This document shows, piece by piece, positions 16,856-25,684 of a DNA stretch of 64,000 nucleotides; positions within the stretch are counted from its first letter, which is position 1, and the number at the start of each line of letters is the position of its first letter. Source of the DNA: an uncultured Acetatifactor sp. (GTDB lineage: Bacteria > Bacillota > Clostridia > Lachnospirales > Lachnospiraceae); the NCBI GenBank assembly GCA_910586775.1, contig CAJUJN010000014.1, positions 1 through 64,000 on the forward strand. The letters are read 5' to 3'. Made by a program: the position numbers and the translations under genes. Below the pieces are notes generated by a model, which had not been told where the DNA came from, did not search any database, and was given only the letters and a program-made list of their open reading frames with translations.

Positions 16856-18873
16856 CTGCGCCTTCCCTCCTTTACCACAAATCGCTTCACCTGGTCCTGA
16901 AGGGCCTCCGCCTCTCTGGCCAGAACCGAACTGGACTGCTCCGTACCCACGGCATTCTGCAGATTTTTCTCCGCAATGCCCGAAATCGTTCCGATCCGCT
17001 CCTCCATGATTACCAAAGCGCTCTCCTGTCCCTGAACCGCCGTCACCAGTTGATCCGTAATATCGCTGATCTGGGCGGAGACGGCAGATATCTCCCGAAA
17101 AGAACTGGCTGCCGCTCCGGTGAGTTCCACGCCGTTCTCAATAATGGTTTTGGTACTGCCCACCATCTGCGCCGCGCTTTTGGCAGACTCGCTGCTCCTG
17201 GATGCCAGCTGCCGGACTTCCTCCGCCACCACGGCAAAGCCCTTCCCCGCGCTTCCGGCCCGGGCTGCCTCCACGGATGCATTGAGCGCCAGAATGCCCG
17301 TCTGGAACGCAATATCTTCAATATCTTTTGCAATCTTGGTAATCTTCCGGGTGTTGCCGCTGATATCGTCCATGGCCTGGGAGAGCGCGTCCATACGTGC
17401 GTTCGCCTCCTGGATGCACTGGGAGATTTCCTCCGTTTTCCTCCGGGTCTGACTGCTGCTCTCCGTCACACTTGCCAGACTCTCCTTCACATGGGACACC
17501 TCATCCACCAGTTCCTCCGTAGACCGGGTCTGTTCCATGGACGCCCGATGCAGCTGCCCGGACTGGCCGTTCAGCTCCTCTGCCATTTCCGCCAGACGGT
17601 CAGCGGCAGAGCGGAAGCCCAGAATGGTGTCGTTCAGGGAGCGGAGAATGGTGCCGAGGCTTCCCTGAATCTGCATAAAGTCTCCCTTGTACTCCACCTG
17701 GGGCGCCACCTGCAGATTTCCCTCCGCCACCTGGGTCAATACCCGCTGAATATCCGATATGTAACGGTTGACGCTCTCCACGGTATCCCCCAACGTGCGG
17801 GTAAGCACTTCCAGTTCGTCCCCGGACCGAATCCGGACCACTTCCGTATGGAGATCCCCGTCGGACAAAGCCACCATCCGGTCCGTCATCTTCTTCACCG
17901 GACGGGAGATGGACCTGGCCAGGCGCAGCACCAACAGCACGGAAACCACCAATACCACAAAGGTTGCAGACACCGCCACCAGAATAGCGCCGTTGATATA
18001 GGAGCCGTAATCCGCCTTGGGCACCTGAATCACCAGGGACCACTGGGTTCCCCGAACGGGGGAAAAGGCTGCAAGCATGGTCTCCCCTTCCGCGGAGAAC
18101 TCTGCCGCGCCGGTCTCGTCGCTGACCACCCGGACGGCAACCTCCTGATCTCCCCCGCACAGCTGTTCCATGGTCTTTCCCTCCAAAACCAGATTCTGGT
18201 CCGGATGCCCCACTACATCGCCTCCGTGATTCGCCATGTAGGCAATACCGTGTCTGCCCAGATTAATGCTGCTGATGACATCATTCAGGGTATCGTATTT
18301 ATAGACGCCTACCACATACAGAACAGTCTCCCCGCCTGCCTTCACCGGCATGCCCATGGTGATGCCCAGTCCGTCCTGAAATCTTGTAGATGAATCAGTC
18401 GTCAAATTGTCCGTCTCCTGAAGCAGGGAGAAAAACGCACTGTCAACCGTCTCCGGCGCAGTATTGACTCCCTGTACCAGATGTCCCTCCGGGTCATAGA
18501 GTCCGATGGTGTACAATTCATAAATCTCGGCCGCTTCCGTCAGCACCTGCTCCCGGCCGGCACGAAGCGCCTCTTCCGCCTCTGCCCCTGTGCCGCCGTC
18601 AGCTTCCCCCGCCATCCGGGGGTCTGCCGCCAGGTTCATCATCCGGTCCGCCAGCATATGGATATTGGCCTCCACGGTCTTGGCCGACTGACGGGCCATG
18701 GGCTGTAAACTGTCCAGCAGAATGTTGTTGGCCAATGACTGCATGGCCGCCCACATAATTCCGCAGCATACAAGCACCAGTACAAAAATGTTCAGCAGGG
18801 TATTCCTCAATATCCTGCCGTTCAGGCTCCTTTTCATCTCCCTGCCCCGGGAGTCCCCATTGTTCCCGCTCAC
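16852..18873 (-). CDS. Methyl-accepting chemotaxis protein
   Basis: About 673 residues from a GTG with AGGAG ten bases upstream; the first ATG (18837) has no spaced ribosome site. The order is: transmembrane helix near residues 20-45, extracellular Cache-like sensor of about 250 residues, second transmembrane helix (GAILVAVSATFVVLVVSVLL), HAMP domain, then a long coiled-coil signalling domain with the hairpin tip EEVRQLASRSSESAKSAAQ. It should relay an external signal to CheA. The gene ends inside the start of the FMN lipoprotein gene. Ligand unknown. Confidence 0.9.
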   Translation of the reverse strand: MSGNNGDSRGREMKRSLNGRILRNTLLNIFVLVLVCCGIMWAAMQSLANNILLDSLQPMARQSAKTVEANIHMLADRMMNLAADPRMAGEADGGTGAEAEEALRAGREQVLTEAAEIYELYTIGLYDPEGHLVQGVNTAPETVDSAFFSLLQETDNLTTDSSTRFQDGLGITMGMPVKAGGETVLYVVGVYKYDTLNDVISSINLGRHGIAYMANHGGDVVGHPDQNLVLEGKTMEQLCGGDQEVAVRVVSDETGAAEFSAEGETMLAAFSPVRGTQWSLVIQVPKADYGSYINGAILVAVSATFVVLVVSVLLVLRLARSISRPVKKMTDRMVALSDGDLHTEVVRIRSGDELEVLTRTLGDTVESVNRYISDIQRVLTQVAEGNLQVAPQVEYKGDFMQIQGSLGTILRSLNDTILGFRSAADRLAEMAEELNGQSGQLHRASMEQTRSTEELVDEVSHVKESLASVTESSSQTRRKTEEISQCIQEANARMDALSQAMDDISGNTRKITKIAKDIEDIAFQTGILALNASVEAARAGSAGKGFAVVAEEVRQLASRSSESAKSAAQMVGSTKTIIENGVELTGAAASSFREISAVSAQISDITDQLVTAVQGQESALVIMEERIGTISGIAEKNLQNAVGTEQSSSVLAREAEALQDQVKRFVVKEGRRR

Positions 18874-19050
18874 GTTACGCTCACTCCTTTTGATTTTGCT
18901 CTGAAAACACAGGAAAAGCCCTCCAATCTGTCCCCGGAAGACCTGCTTCCTTCCGGGAAAAATTGGGAGACTCCGATTTTCAGTATACCACAGCCAAAAC
19001 AAAAAAGGAAGCCTTTTTTCGATTCGTTCTTCCTAAAGCGGTGTAACAGT

Positions 19051-19731
19051 TCAGACAGGCATCTGAAATCCGGCAAGCGCTCTGTTCAGATAGTCATTGA
19101 ATGGTTTCATGATTCGGAAAATCTCTGCCGCCTTTGCGAGAAATGCTTCCCCATCCCCCAGTTCTTCATCTTTCACCGGATATTCCAGATACCAGCTCTT
19201 ATATTTCAGGTACTGTGCCTGGGGATGTTCTTTCTCATATCCCGCAGGGACATTCTTCAGCGCCGTTCCCTGTACAGTGAAATATTGTTCAAACTCCGGC
19301 GCATGGATTATCTTCTCCCATTCCTCTCCGTTTCCGGCAAGGTAATCCCTTACCCGCTTCGTTGCATCCTTAAACATATCCGCAAACAGACCTCCGCCCA
19401 AAAAAGACTGACCTCCGGGCTTTATCATCAGATAGTATCCCACCGGAACAGGCAGCTTTCCCTCCGGGGAAATATGGGCGCGGAAGGCGGCATTATAGGG
19501 CGATTTATCATGACTGAAGCGGGTGTCCCTCACCAGTTTAAACGTAAGGTCTTTAGGGCGATTATGCAGAATACTGCTGTCAAACTTTCCGATTTCCCAT
19601 ATCAGGGCCTGCAGCAGCCCCTCAAATTCAGCGTTGGCCTTTTTGTAATCCTCCTTGTTTGCATGATACCATTCCCGGTTATTGTTTGCACTTAATTCCG
19701 ATAAGTATTCGATTATGATCTGTGTATTCAT
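19051..19731 (-). CDS. DUF2461 family protein
   Basis: 226 residues closely matching the DUF2461 pattern: NNNREWYHANKEDY at the N-terminus, FKLVRDTRFSHDKSPYN in the middle and GGGLFADMFKDATKRVRDYL afterwards. The function of this family is not established. It starts 15 bases after the sigma factor gene with a good AAAGGAGG site, so the two form an operon. Confidence 0.88.
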   Translation of the reverse strand: MNTQIIIEYLSELSANNNREWYHANKEDYKKANAEFEGLLQALIWEIGKFDSSILHNRPKDLTFKLVRDTRFSHDKSPYNAAFRAHISPEGKLPVPVGYYLMIKPGGQSFLGGGLFADMFKDATKRVRDYLAGNGEEWEKIIHAPEFEQYFTVQGTALKNVPAGYEKEHPQAQYLKYKSWYLEYPVKDEELGDGEAFLAKAAEIFRIMKPFNDYLNRALAGFQMPV

Positions 19732-19746
19732 CTTCCGGCGCCTCCT

Positions 19747-20598
19747 TTACGAATTTCGGATTAAGGAAAACTGCGGGGAATTCAACAGTTCCTGTATCAG
19801 TTGTTTGGTGCGTCCCGTGGACCGATAGGCCTTACAGAACGAGAATTCTATGGATAAGTCATCAAGCTGCTCCATGGCATTTTTCACGGCAAGCATGGTC
19901 TCCACAGGGGCTTCCTCTGCCGTGGTATAACACAGCTGCAGCGGGTTTATTCTGTGATTTTGTATTGCATAGTTTACCCTGTCTTTACACCGGCATCTGC
20001 CGCTGCCGTATTCTCCGCAATACTGTCCCAGAAAATCAGCCATTTTTCTGCGCACCCGGGAAAGGCGCTGCCGATAGGCTTCCGGGGTTATTTCCAGAAT
20101 TTCCCCTGCAATACGGCTGTCAACCTGAAACATGGTACCCAATATAAAGATGCATCTGCTTTCCGTGTCAAGACACTGCAGCATCACATTGGTACAGGAC
20201 ATTTTCAATTCCTCAGCCAGAATATCCTTTTCCACATTCTGGGTTACATCCGGCACATCCTGTATTTTTCCGTTTTCGATGTCCTCTCCATAGCAGGCAA
20301 AGCTGAGTCCCGCGTGGGCAAACATATGTTTTTTATAGTTTTTGAGATGATTCACCGCAATGCGGAACACCCATGTGGTAAATGCGCTTTCCCCTCTAAA
20401 AGCGGACAAATGGGTAATCATTTTCAGCAGTATGTCCTGGGTGGCATCCTCCGCGTCCGCAAAAGTGCCCAGCATCCGCAGGGATAAATTGAACACCATG
20501 TCCTGCACGCCGGCCACAAGCGCTTCGAGGGCTTCTCTATCCCCTGCCGTGGCTTTTTCCGCCATTGTCTGTAATTCTTCATTGGTTTTCTGATTCAT
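19747..20598 (-). CDS. ECF-type RNA polymerase sigma factor with Cys-rich tail
   Basis: 283 residues. Region 2 is recognisable near 35-90 (DAEDATQDILLKMITHLSAFRG, with TTWVFRIAVNHL) and region 4 near 140-190 (DSRIAGEILEITPEAYRQRLSRVR). The tail has a Cys-rich patch, CGEYGSGRCRCKD, then about 75 further helical residues, longer than a minimal ECF factor. The patch could bind metal or respond to redox. No anti-sigma factor is adjacent; DUF2461 follows. Confidence 0.85.
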   Translation of the reverse strand: MNQKTNEELQTMAEKATAGDREALEALVAGVQDMVFNLSLRMLGTFADAEDATQDILLKMITHLSAFRGESAFTTWVFRIAVNHLKNYKKHMFAHAGLSFACYGEDIENGKIQDVPDVTQNVEKDILAEELKMSCTNVMLQCLDTESRCIFILGTMFQVDSRIAGEILEITPEAYRQRLSRVRRKMADFLGQYCGEYGSGRCRCKDRVNYAIQNHRINPLQLCYTTAEEAPVETMLAVKNAMEQLDDLSIEFSFCKAYRSTGRTKQLIQELLNSPQFSLIRNS

Positions 20599-20740
20599 CG
20601 ATTTTTACCTCCTGCTTTATTAGACAACCCTTCTGCATCTGTGTGACATACTTTTTTATCCGTTCTGTTTTTTCATCTCCATTGACAGCGTACCGGGCAT
20701 AACCGACCGCATTGACATACCTGATCGGAAATACTATAAT
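20579..20740 (-). CDS. Possible short ORF upstream of the sigma gene
   Basis: A 54-codon frame (MIIVFPIRYVNAVGYARY at the start) that overlaps the sigma start by 20 bases. A TATAAT lies near 20773 on the same strand and an AAGGGAG about 11 bases before the ATG. It could be a leader peptide or simply an open leader. No family is recognised. Confidence 0.3.
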   Translation of the reverse strand: MIVFPIRYVNAVGYARYAVNGDEKTERIKKYVTQMQKGCLIKQEVKIDESENQ

Positions 20741-20837
20741 CATTTCAAACCCGACTCCCTTAATCATTATAAACCAAAAGATTCTGTCTGTGGGAATTTT
20801 TCAAAATTTTCAAAAATAACAAGGATACAGAATACAG

Positions 20838-21740
20838 ATGAAAATATATCGTTTAATCGGCATTATTACAACTCTGCAGCAGCAAAAAACCGTCACCGCC
20901 CCCTATCTCGCAGAGAAATTCGAGGTGTCCCACAGAACCATCAACCGGGACATTGAGGATATCTGCAAAGCCGGCATTCCACTGGTCACCACCCAGGGGG
21001 CAGGGGGCGGCATCTCCATCATGGAAGGATTTTCCCTGGATACCACGGTATTCACAGAGCAGGAGCTGGCCGCTGTCTTCACGGGCTTAAAATCTCTGGA
21101 CAGCGTCTCCCGTTCCGCTTCCGGGGAAAATCTGGCCCGAAAAATCGGCGGCAAACAGGCCGTCAGCGCCGCAGGCCATATGACCATTGATCTGGCCTCC
21201 CATTATAAAGATGACCTGACTTCCAAACTGGAACAGATCAAATCTGCCATTGAGACCTCCAAATGCATTGCCTTCCGGTACTATTATGAAAAAGGGGAGG
21301 CGGACAAGCTGATAGAACCCTGCCAAATCGTCTTTAAATGGTCTGACTGGTATGTCTTCGGCTTCTGCAGGCAGCGCCGGGATTTCCGCCTGTATAAGCT
21401 GCGCCGCCTGTGGGACCTGCAGATTACCCGGGAACTGTTCTCTCCCAGGGAGATTCCGGAGGAAAAGACCCGCTTCGGCTCCCACATGACAGATGACTAC
21501 ATGGTTTCTGCTCTCTATGATTCCTCCCTGAAATACCGCCTGGTGGAAGAATACGGCCCCCGCTGCTTTACCCCCCAGGAGGACGGCAGATTATATGCAA
21601 AGTGGGGCTTCACCACGAAAGAACGCGCCCTGGAATGGTTTCTGGGCTTCGGCGATAAGGTGAAGGTCCTGGAACCGCCGGAGATGGTAGACCGGATAAA
21701 GGCTGCCCTGGACGCAGCCCGGAATTTGTATGATAAATAA
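20838..21740 (+). CDS. HTH/WYL-domain transcriptional regulator (YafY-like)
   Basis: 300 residues. An N-terminal winged helix (TAPYLAEKFEVSHRTINRDI, then GIPLVTTQGAGGGI) is followed by a WYL domain near 140-220 (IEPCQIVFKWSDWYVFGFC, FRLYKLRRL) and a WCX tail. Such proteins sense nucleotides, DNA ends or small ligands and regulate neighbouring genes. It is divergent from the sigma operon, with 240 bases between. Confidence 0.9.
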   Translation: MKIYRLIGIITTLQQQKTVTAPYLAEKFEVSHRTINRDIEDICKAGIPLVTTQGAGGGISIMEGFSLDTTVFTEQELAAVFTGLKSLDSVSRSASGENLARKIGGKQAVSAAGHMTIDLASHYKDDLTSKLEQIKSAIETSKCIAFRYYYEKGEADKLIEPCQIVFKWSDWYVFGFCRQRRDFRLYKLRRLWDLQITRELFSPREIPEEKTRFGSHMTDDYMVSALYDSSLKYRLVEEYGPRCFTPQEDGRLYAKWGFTTKERALEWFLGFGDKVKVLEPPEMVDRIKAALDAARNLYDK

Positions 21741-21978
21741 CAAAAGACTTATGGAAGTGAAGCTGTAAAATGCTTGCCTTGTGTGTCATGTGGTAGTATG
21801 AAAAATCCTCAACCGCCCTGATAACGCCCATAACCACCCCTTCCTTGCTGAAAAACCCCCTTGTAGCTAAGGTTTTCACTCTGAATCATCTTCGACGGTA
21901 TCTTCTTCGCCTTTAGGTCTGTGTCCCATTCTGTACTCGTATAGGGCACTAGGAAACTTAACATGAAAGGAACTGCCA

Positions 21979-22347
21979 ATGGAAATAGTTGGTTACATCT
22001 CCCAATCTGTCATCGAGACATTGGGTTTGAAGCTCAAGCCCAACACTCCGGTATTCATAGGGGAATCCAATATAGAGCATATCAAGAGCCGGCATCCATA
22101 TGAGTATGACGTATATTATAAGGACATCAGCACGATAATAAATTCCCCCGATTATGTGGGGCTAAACCCGAAAGATGGCTCGATTCTCTTTGTGAAGCTA
22201 TTCAAGGTAAATGCGGATTATGTCCGTGTGGCCGCCAAGATTACAGCTGGCGGAAAATGCTTTGCAAAGACATTGCATTCCTTAAGTACCTGTAATGCCG
22301 AAAGATACCTTGAAAAAGGCACATTGAAAAGGCTTGACACAACTTGA
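21979..22347 (+). CDS. PBECR-type nuclease-fold protein
   Basis: 122 residues with AAAGGAA five bases before the ATG. The pattern VFIGESNIEHIKSRHPYEY, then NPKDGSILFVKLF and AAKITAGGKCFAKTLH, matches the PBECR (phage Barnase-EndoU-ColicinE5/D-RelE-like) group usually carried by phages and integrative elements. It would be an RNase-like effector or toxin. It stands alone, with lower GC than its neighbours and no phage genes around it, so it is probably a leftover of a mobile element. Confidence 0.7.
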   Translation: MEIVGYISQSVIETLGLKLKPNTPVFIGESNIEHIKSRHPYEYDVYYKDISTIINSPDYVGLNPKDGSILFVKLFKVNADYVRVAAKITAGGKCFAKTLHSLSTCNAERYLEKGTLKRLDTT

Positions 22348-22361
22348 ATTTGTTGTATAAT
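22334..22361 (+). promoter_or_regulatory. Consensus promoter before a candidate ncRNA
   Basis: TTGACA (22334-22339) and TATAAT (22356-22361) are separated by 16 bases. This is the best sigma-A promoter in the window, yet no ORF follows for over 500 bases. It overlaps the last codons of the PBECR gene. Confidence 0.75.
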
Positions 22362-22367
22362 TATGTT

Positions 22368-22503
22368 ATCAAATGCATAAGCTTTATTGAATGGAATCTG
22401 AGGACGGAACAGGCGGCCGTCGCCCATAGTTAGGAGATGTGGATTGTCACCCACCTATTCCATTTAACTTTGCGAAGCAGGTAACTCCGGTTATCTGCTT
22501 TTT
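22368..22503 (+). ncRNA. Candidate stand-alone structured RNA
   Basis: This is the stretch between the promoter at 22334 and a terminator at 22477-22503, about 135 nt. A closing helix AATGGAAT/ATTCCATT (22390-22397 with 22457-22464) encloses two hairpins: GACGG/CCGTC (22403-22421) and GTGG/CCAC (22439-22454), the latter extended by AGG/CCT. It matches no RNA family known to me; SRP, 6S, tmRNA and common riboswitch cores are absent. An antitoxin RNA or a mobile-element RNA is possible. Confidence 0.5.
22477..22503 (+). terminator. Rho-independent terminator of the candidate ncRNA
   Basis: GCAGGTAAC and GTTATCTGC pair with one G-U wobble, followed by TTTTT. Confidence 0.7.
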
Positions 22504-22882
22504 AATTGCCTCTATCCCACCGCCAGCACAAGCGTATGAACGTATCAATAAGTGGCAGGGGTGCGGCAAAATTTTCCCGCTCTTCCTGGCAGATGAGTAA
22601 AAGTACCATTCACCATCTCGAAGTCCAAAATGGGCTGTCCTGGCGGCGCGCCTATTGTCGCTGAAAAATGCTTATTGAGGTGCCCCCAAACCCGCCTGGG
22701 ACTTCTGGTCACGGTGACCAGAAGTCTTGTTGTGTTTTTGTATGCTCGTGTTAAGGGAAGATATGCATGAAACATGACATACTGTTGGCATGTTCGGCGT
22801 GCTATGATAAAATCAAAACACTGAACCATTGCAAAATCCCCCTATGAGAGGGACACACAATGAGAAAACGGAGGTACAAAAG
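22504..22882. other. Non-coding stretch with a 25-bp palindrome
   Basis: No gene is supported here. A perfect palindrome with 12-base arms, ACTTCTGGTCAC/GTGACCAGAAGT around one G, lies at 22701-22725; the T-rich stretch after it is interrupted. A promoter-like TTGGCA (22785-22790), 17 bases, TAAAAT (22808-22813) precedes the DUF3795 gene. Confidence 0.5.
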
Positions 22883-23158
22883 ATGATTGATTCAAGATGC
22901 GGACTGCACTGCACCGGATGTACATACAAGGAAACCTGCGGCTGCGGCGGCTGTATTGAGACGGAAGGACAGCCTTTCCACGGCGAATGTCCCGTGGCCG
23001 CCTGCTGCCAGAAAAAAGGCTTCCTTCACTGCGGTCAATGCCCCCAAATCCCCTGCGACATGCTGACAAAGTATTCCTGTGACCCGGAGCATGGCGATAC
23101 GCCCCACGGCGCCCGAATCGAACAATGTAAAATCTGGCAGAGAGATCAGGAAACCTGA
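22883..23158 (+). CDS. DUF3795 Cys-rich protein
   Basis: 91 residues from the ATG at 22883, with GGAGG eight bases upstream. It carries many cysteines in CxxC-like spacing: CGLHCTGCTYKETCGCGGC, then CPVAACCQKKG and CGQCPQIPC. This matches the DUF3795 family, thought to bind metal, function unknown. A 92-base gap separates it from the AlkZ-like gene on the same strand. Confidence 0.8.
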   Translation: MIDSRCGLHCTGCTYKETCGCGGCIETEGQPFHGECPVAACCQKKGFLHCGQCPQIPCDMLTKYSCDPEHGDTPHGARIEQCKIWQRDQET

Positions 23159-23250
23159 ATCCGGACAGGGCATAACACTGTTTGAAACAGACAATGCATT
23201 TTCAAAAACACTCCAGAACATGGAAACCAAAAAGAAAGAATGAGCACAAT

Positions 23251-24297
23251 ATGGACAAAAAAATTCTCTCCCTGCGCATGGAGCGGCAGTGCCTGCTCAA
23301 AAAGGCAGACGAAACCGAATACACAGCCCTTTACAGGGACACCCAGCCCGGTCAGAACGTCTACTGGCACGGCTTCGGGGAGCCTCCTGTCCTCTCCTTC
23401 CGCGCCGCCTTTGACGATATGGAATTCAACCGGCGCCGGCAACTGGAGCGGAAACTGGTAAAGGGACGCTTCGCCGGGGGCAATCTTGGGTGGATTATGT
23501 GCGAGGACATGGAACTCTTCGCCTCCCTTTACCGCAAGCCCCTGGCCGCTCCCACCCCGGAGCAGACGGAGCTCCTTACCCTCATTGAAAAGGCCGGCCC
23601 CTTCAACATTCAGCAGCTCAAGGAAGAGACCGGGCTGCTGGTGAAACAAATCACCCCCATCCTCCACAGGCTTCAGGAGGCATTTCTGCTCTATGAGGAC
23701 CAGTACGACGGGGAATGGGACCGGGGATGGTATCGCTTTGAGGAAATGTTTCCCGAGGTAAATCCACAGCGATACACCAGAACTGAAGCCCTGAAAATCC
23801 TGCTGCAACGGTTCGCCTATCGGATGGTGTGGTTTGATGCTGCCATGGCAAAAGCCTTTTACCGCGTGCCCGAAAAAGAAATCCAAAAAGCCACGGCGGA
23901 ACTGGCTGCAGAAGGGATGTTGGTTTCATGGGAATCAGGCTATCTGCTGAAAAGTGATGCAGCGCTTCTGGAGGATTATGAGGCGAAAGACATAAGCTCC
24001 GTCTATGCCCTCCACCGAAACGACATCCTTTTCAAGTCCCGGGAGCCCCTGCTGAAACAGATGGTCAAAGACCTGACGGAAGGACTTCCCTACGACTGCG
24101 AGCCTCTCCAGTATCTGCTCATCGACGGCAGGTTCTGCGGCGCATCGGTGGGCCACTTCCGGTACGGCCCTTATGATCTGAACGACATTGTCTGCAGCCT
24201 GCCTGACCCGGAAAGCCGCAGGGAAGAAATCCTGACAGCCGTTCTTGCCGTCAATCCGGGCGGGAATCCCCTGCGCTTTATGGGCAGGGAAATATAG
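23251..24297 (+). CDS. AlkZ-like winged-helix DNA-binding protein (DNA glycosylase family)
   Basis: 348 residues from the ATG at 23251. The sequence has the three-winged-helix organisation of the AlkZ/YcaQ (HTH_42) family: LVKGRFAGGNLGWIMCED in the first domain, LTLIEKAGPFNIQQLKEETG in the second, and a C-terminal ILFKSREPLLKQ/LLIDGRFCGAS segment. Family members unhook interstrand crosslinks or excise alkylated bases. The catalytic Gln pair of YcaQ is not obvious, so this may belong to the divergent, uncharacterised branch. Confidence 0.7.
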   Translation: MDKKILSLRMERQCLLKKADETEYTALYRDTQPGQNVYWHGFGEPPVLSFRAAFDDMEFNRRRQLERKLVKGRFAGGNLGWIMCEDMELFASLYRKPLAAPTPEQTELLTLIEKAGPFNIQQLKEETGLLVKQITPILHRLQEAFLLYEDQYDGEWDRGWYRFEEMFPEVNPQRYTRTEALKILLQRFAYRMVWFDAAMAKAFYRVPEKEIQKATAELAAEGMLVSWESGYLLKSDAALLEDYEAKDISSVYALHRNDILFKSREPLLKQMVKDLTEGLPYDCEPLQYLLIDGRFCGASVGHFRYGPYDLNDIVCSLPDPESRREEILTAVLAVNPGGNPLRFMGREI

Positions 24298-24305
24298 GGA
24301 AGCAA

Positions 24306-24324
24306 GGGGAAATCAGATTTCCCC
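24306..24324. terminator. Hairpin between convergent genes
   Basis: An 8-bp stem GGGGAAAT/ATTTCCCC with a 3-base loop lies right after the AlkZ-like stop. The T tract after it is broken (TATCCCCTCTTTC), so termination is only probable. Confidence 0.4.
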
Positions 24325-24408
24325 TATCCCCTCTTTCTGCAGGCCCATACAGTAGAGTTCTGCAGCGGATAATGGACGCTCCCCTTCACATTGTTCGTAG
24401 AATTCCAC
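24313..24408 (-). CDS. Possible 31-residue ORF after the sialidase-like gene
   Basis: A GTG frame with AGGAGG six bases upstream, starting 21 bases after the sialidase-like stop. It reads VEFYEQCEGERPLSAAEL at the start. It may be the remains of a longer downstream gene. No family recognised. Confidence 0.3.
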   Translation of the reverse strand: MEFYEQCEGERPLSAAELYCMGLQKEGIGEI

Positions 24409-24428
24409 ATTTTTCCTCCTCTGTCCCC

Positions 24429-25526
24429 TTACGCTCTGCCTGCCGTTTTCACAACCTCGTCTCTCTCCACCCTGCGGATGCGGGTTTTCACCAGACAGCT
24501 GCGCTCCTTCCTGCCTCCCGCACAGTAGGCCAGGAGCAGCGCTTCCCGGGTAAAGCAGATGGCACAGTAACAATAGCCGCTCTCCCCGTCCCACTCAAAA
24601 GCCACAGGATCGGTAAACGTTTTGCCCTCATCCCCACTGGATGCAATGACAAGGGGCGTTCTGCCTCCGGTAAAATAATCCGGCTTCTCCCTGCCATTGT
24701 ACTCCGGGATGGGATTCCAGATGGCATAAAGCCTTCCGTCATATCCCCGCTTCATGCACAGAGGGCTGTTGGGGGAAGTAAACCTGGATGGCTGACAGAC
24801 AGTCCATGTGTCCCCTCCGTCCATGGAAAATGTCTCATACTGTCTTCCCAGTTCCGTTCTGGCCCATCCCCAGAGCACCCCGTTTGACAGCTCCACCACT
24901 CCCGGCTCCTGCAGCCCTGAAATACAGTGGGAAGACTGGGGCAGGCTGCACTTGCCCGACGCCACCCTCCATGTCTTTCCGTCGTCATCGGAGAGAAAAC
25001 ACTGAATGTCCGAGCGGCTGTCCAGAATTCCGCCCCTTGCCCTGTGGCTTGCCACCGGAACCACAATGCGTCCGCTGTTCAGGCGCAGAACCCTGTCATT
25101 ATTTATCACAAAGAAATCATCCTGGGGTGTACAGCAGACCCTTTCCCCCCAGGTTCTGCCCCCGTCCGCAGACTTCCGCAGAAAAATCTTCGTTACATCG
25201 TAAGTTATCCTGACCAGGTAAAAGAGTCCCACCTCCCCGTCCTGCATCTCCATCAGGGACGGGGACATCATGTTCACCCCTTCCTCCCCCTCGCAGGTCA
25301 GGATCACCGTACCCTGGTCAAAAGTTCTGCCCCCGTCCATGGAGCGCATCAGGCACAGATCCGCATAAGCATGATCCGCCGGATCCTGGCCGCGAAAACG
25401 GCTGTAAACAAACAGAATTCCGTCCTTTTTCGTCTCCAGAAACGTTCCCTCGCTGTTCCTGGGGTTTCCTGCCTGCATATCCGGGTCTATATCCCTGACC
25501 AGATTTCCCAATTCCAAATATTCCAT
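24429..25526 (-). CDS. Sialidase-fold (BNR/Asp-box) glycosidase-like protein
   Basis: 365 residues from the ATG at 25526 with AAAGGTG just upstream. At least five Asp-box repeats mark the six-bladed propeller: SMDGGRTF, SADGGRTW, SDDDGKTW, SMDGGDTW and SGDEGKTF. There is no signal peptide, so it acts in the cytosol. The FRIP motif of classic GH33 sialidases is not seen, hence sialic acid specificity is uncertain; exo-sialidase-like enzymes acting on other acidic sugars share this fold. Confidence 0.8.
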   Translation of the reverse strand: MEYLELGNLVRDIDPDMQAGNPRNSEGTFLETKKDGILFVYSRFRGQDPADHAYADLCLMRSMDGGRTFDQGTVILTCEGEEGVNMMSPSLMEMQDGEVGLFYLVRITYDVTKIFLRKSADGGRTWGERVCCTPQDDFFVINNDRVLRLNSGRIVVPVASHRARGGILDSRSDIQCFLSDDDGKTWRVASGKCSLPQSSHCISGLQEPGVVELSNGVLWGWARTELGRQYETFSMDGGDTWTVCQPSRFTSPNSPLCMKRGYDGRLYAIWNPIPEYNGREKPDYFTGGRTPLVIASSGDEGKTFTDPVAFEWDGESGYCYCAICFTREALLLAYCAGGRKERSCLVKTRIRRVERDEVVKTAGRA

Positions 25527-25684
25527 ATTCACACCTTTCCGCCCGCTGCCGAAAACCATTTCCGCACGGGCTATTCCCTGCGTACATTATCTGTCATAAA
25601 CACCTTACCATAATAATCCATCCCTGACAAGACGCTATCCTCCGGAATGTATATATTGCCGTCTTTGACTGCCTTTCACGGCCC

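Noticed and set aside
22368..22503. Signal recognition particle RNA, 6S RNA or a known riboswitch
   Set aside because: The conserved SRP loop (GGUCAGG and GGAAGCAGC) and the large 6S bubble are absent, and no regulated ORF follows.
22701..22725. The 25-bp palindrome as a rho-independent terminator
   Set aside because: The following T tract is interrupted (CTTGTTGTGTTTTTG) and no gene needs it; an operator or element end is equally likely.
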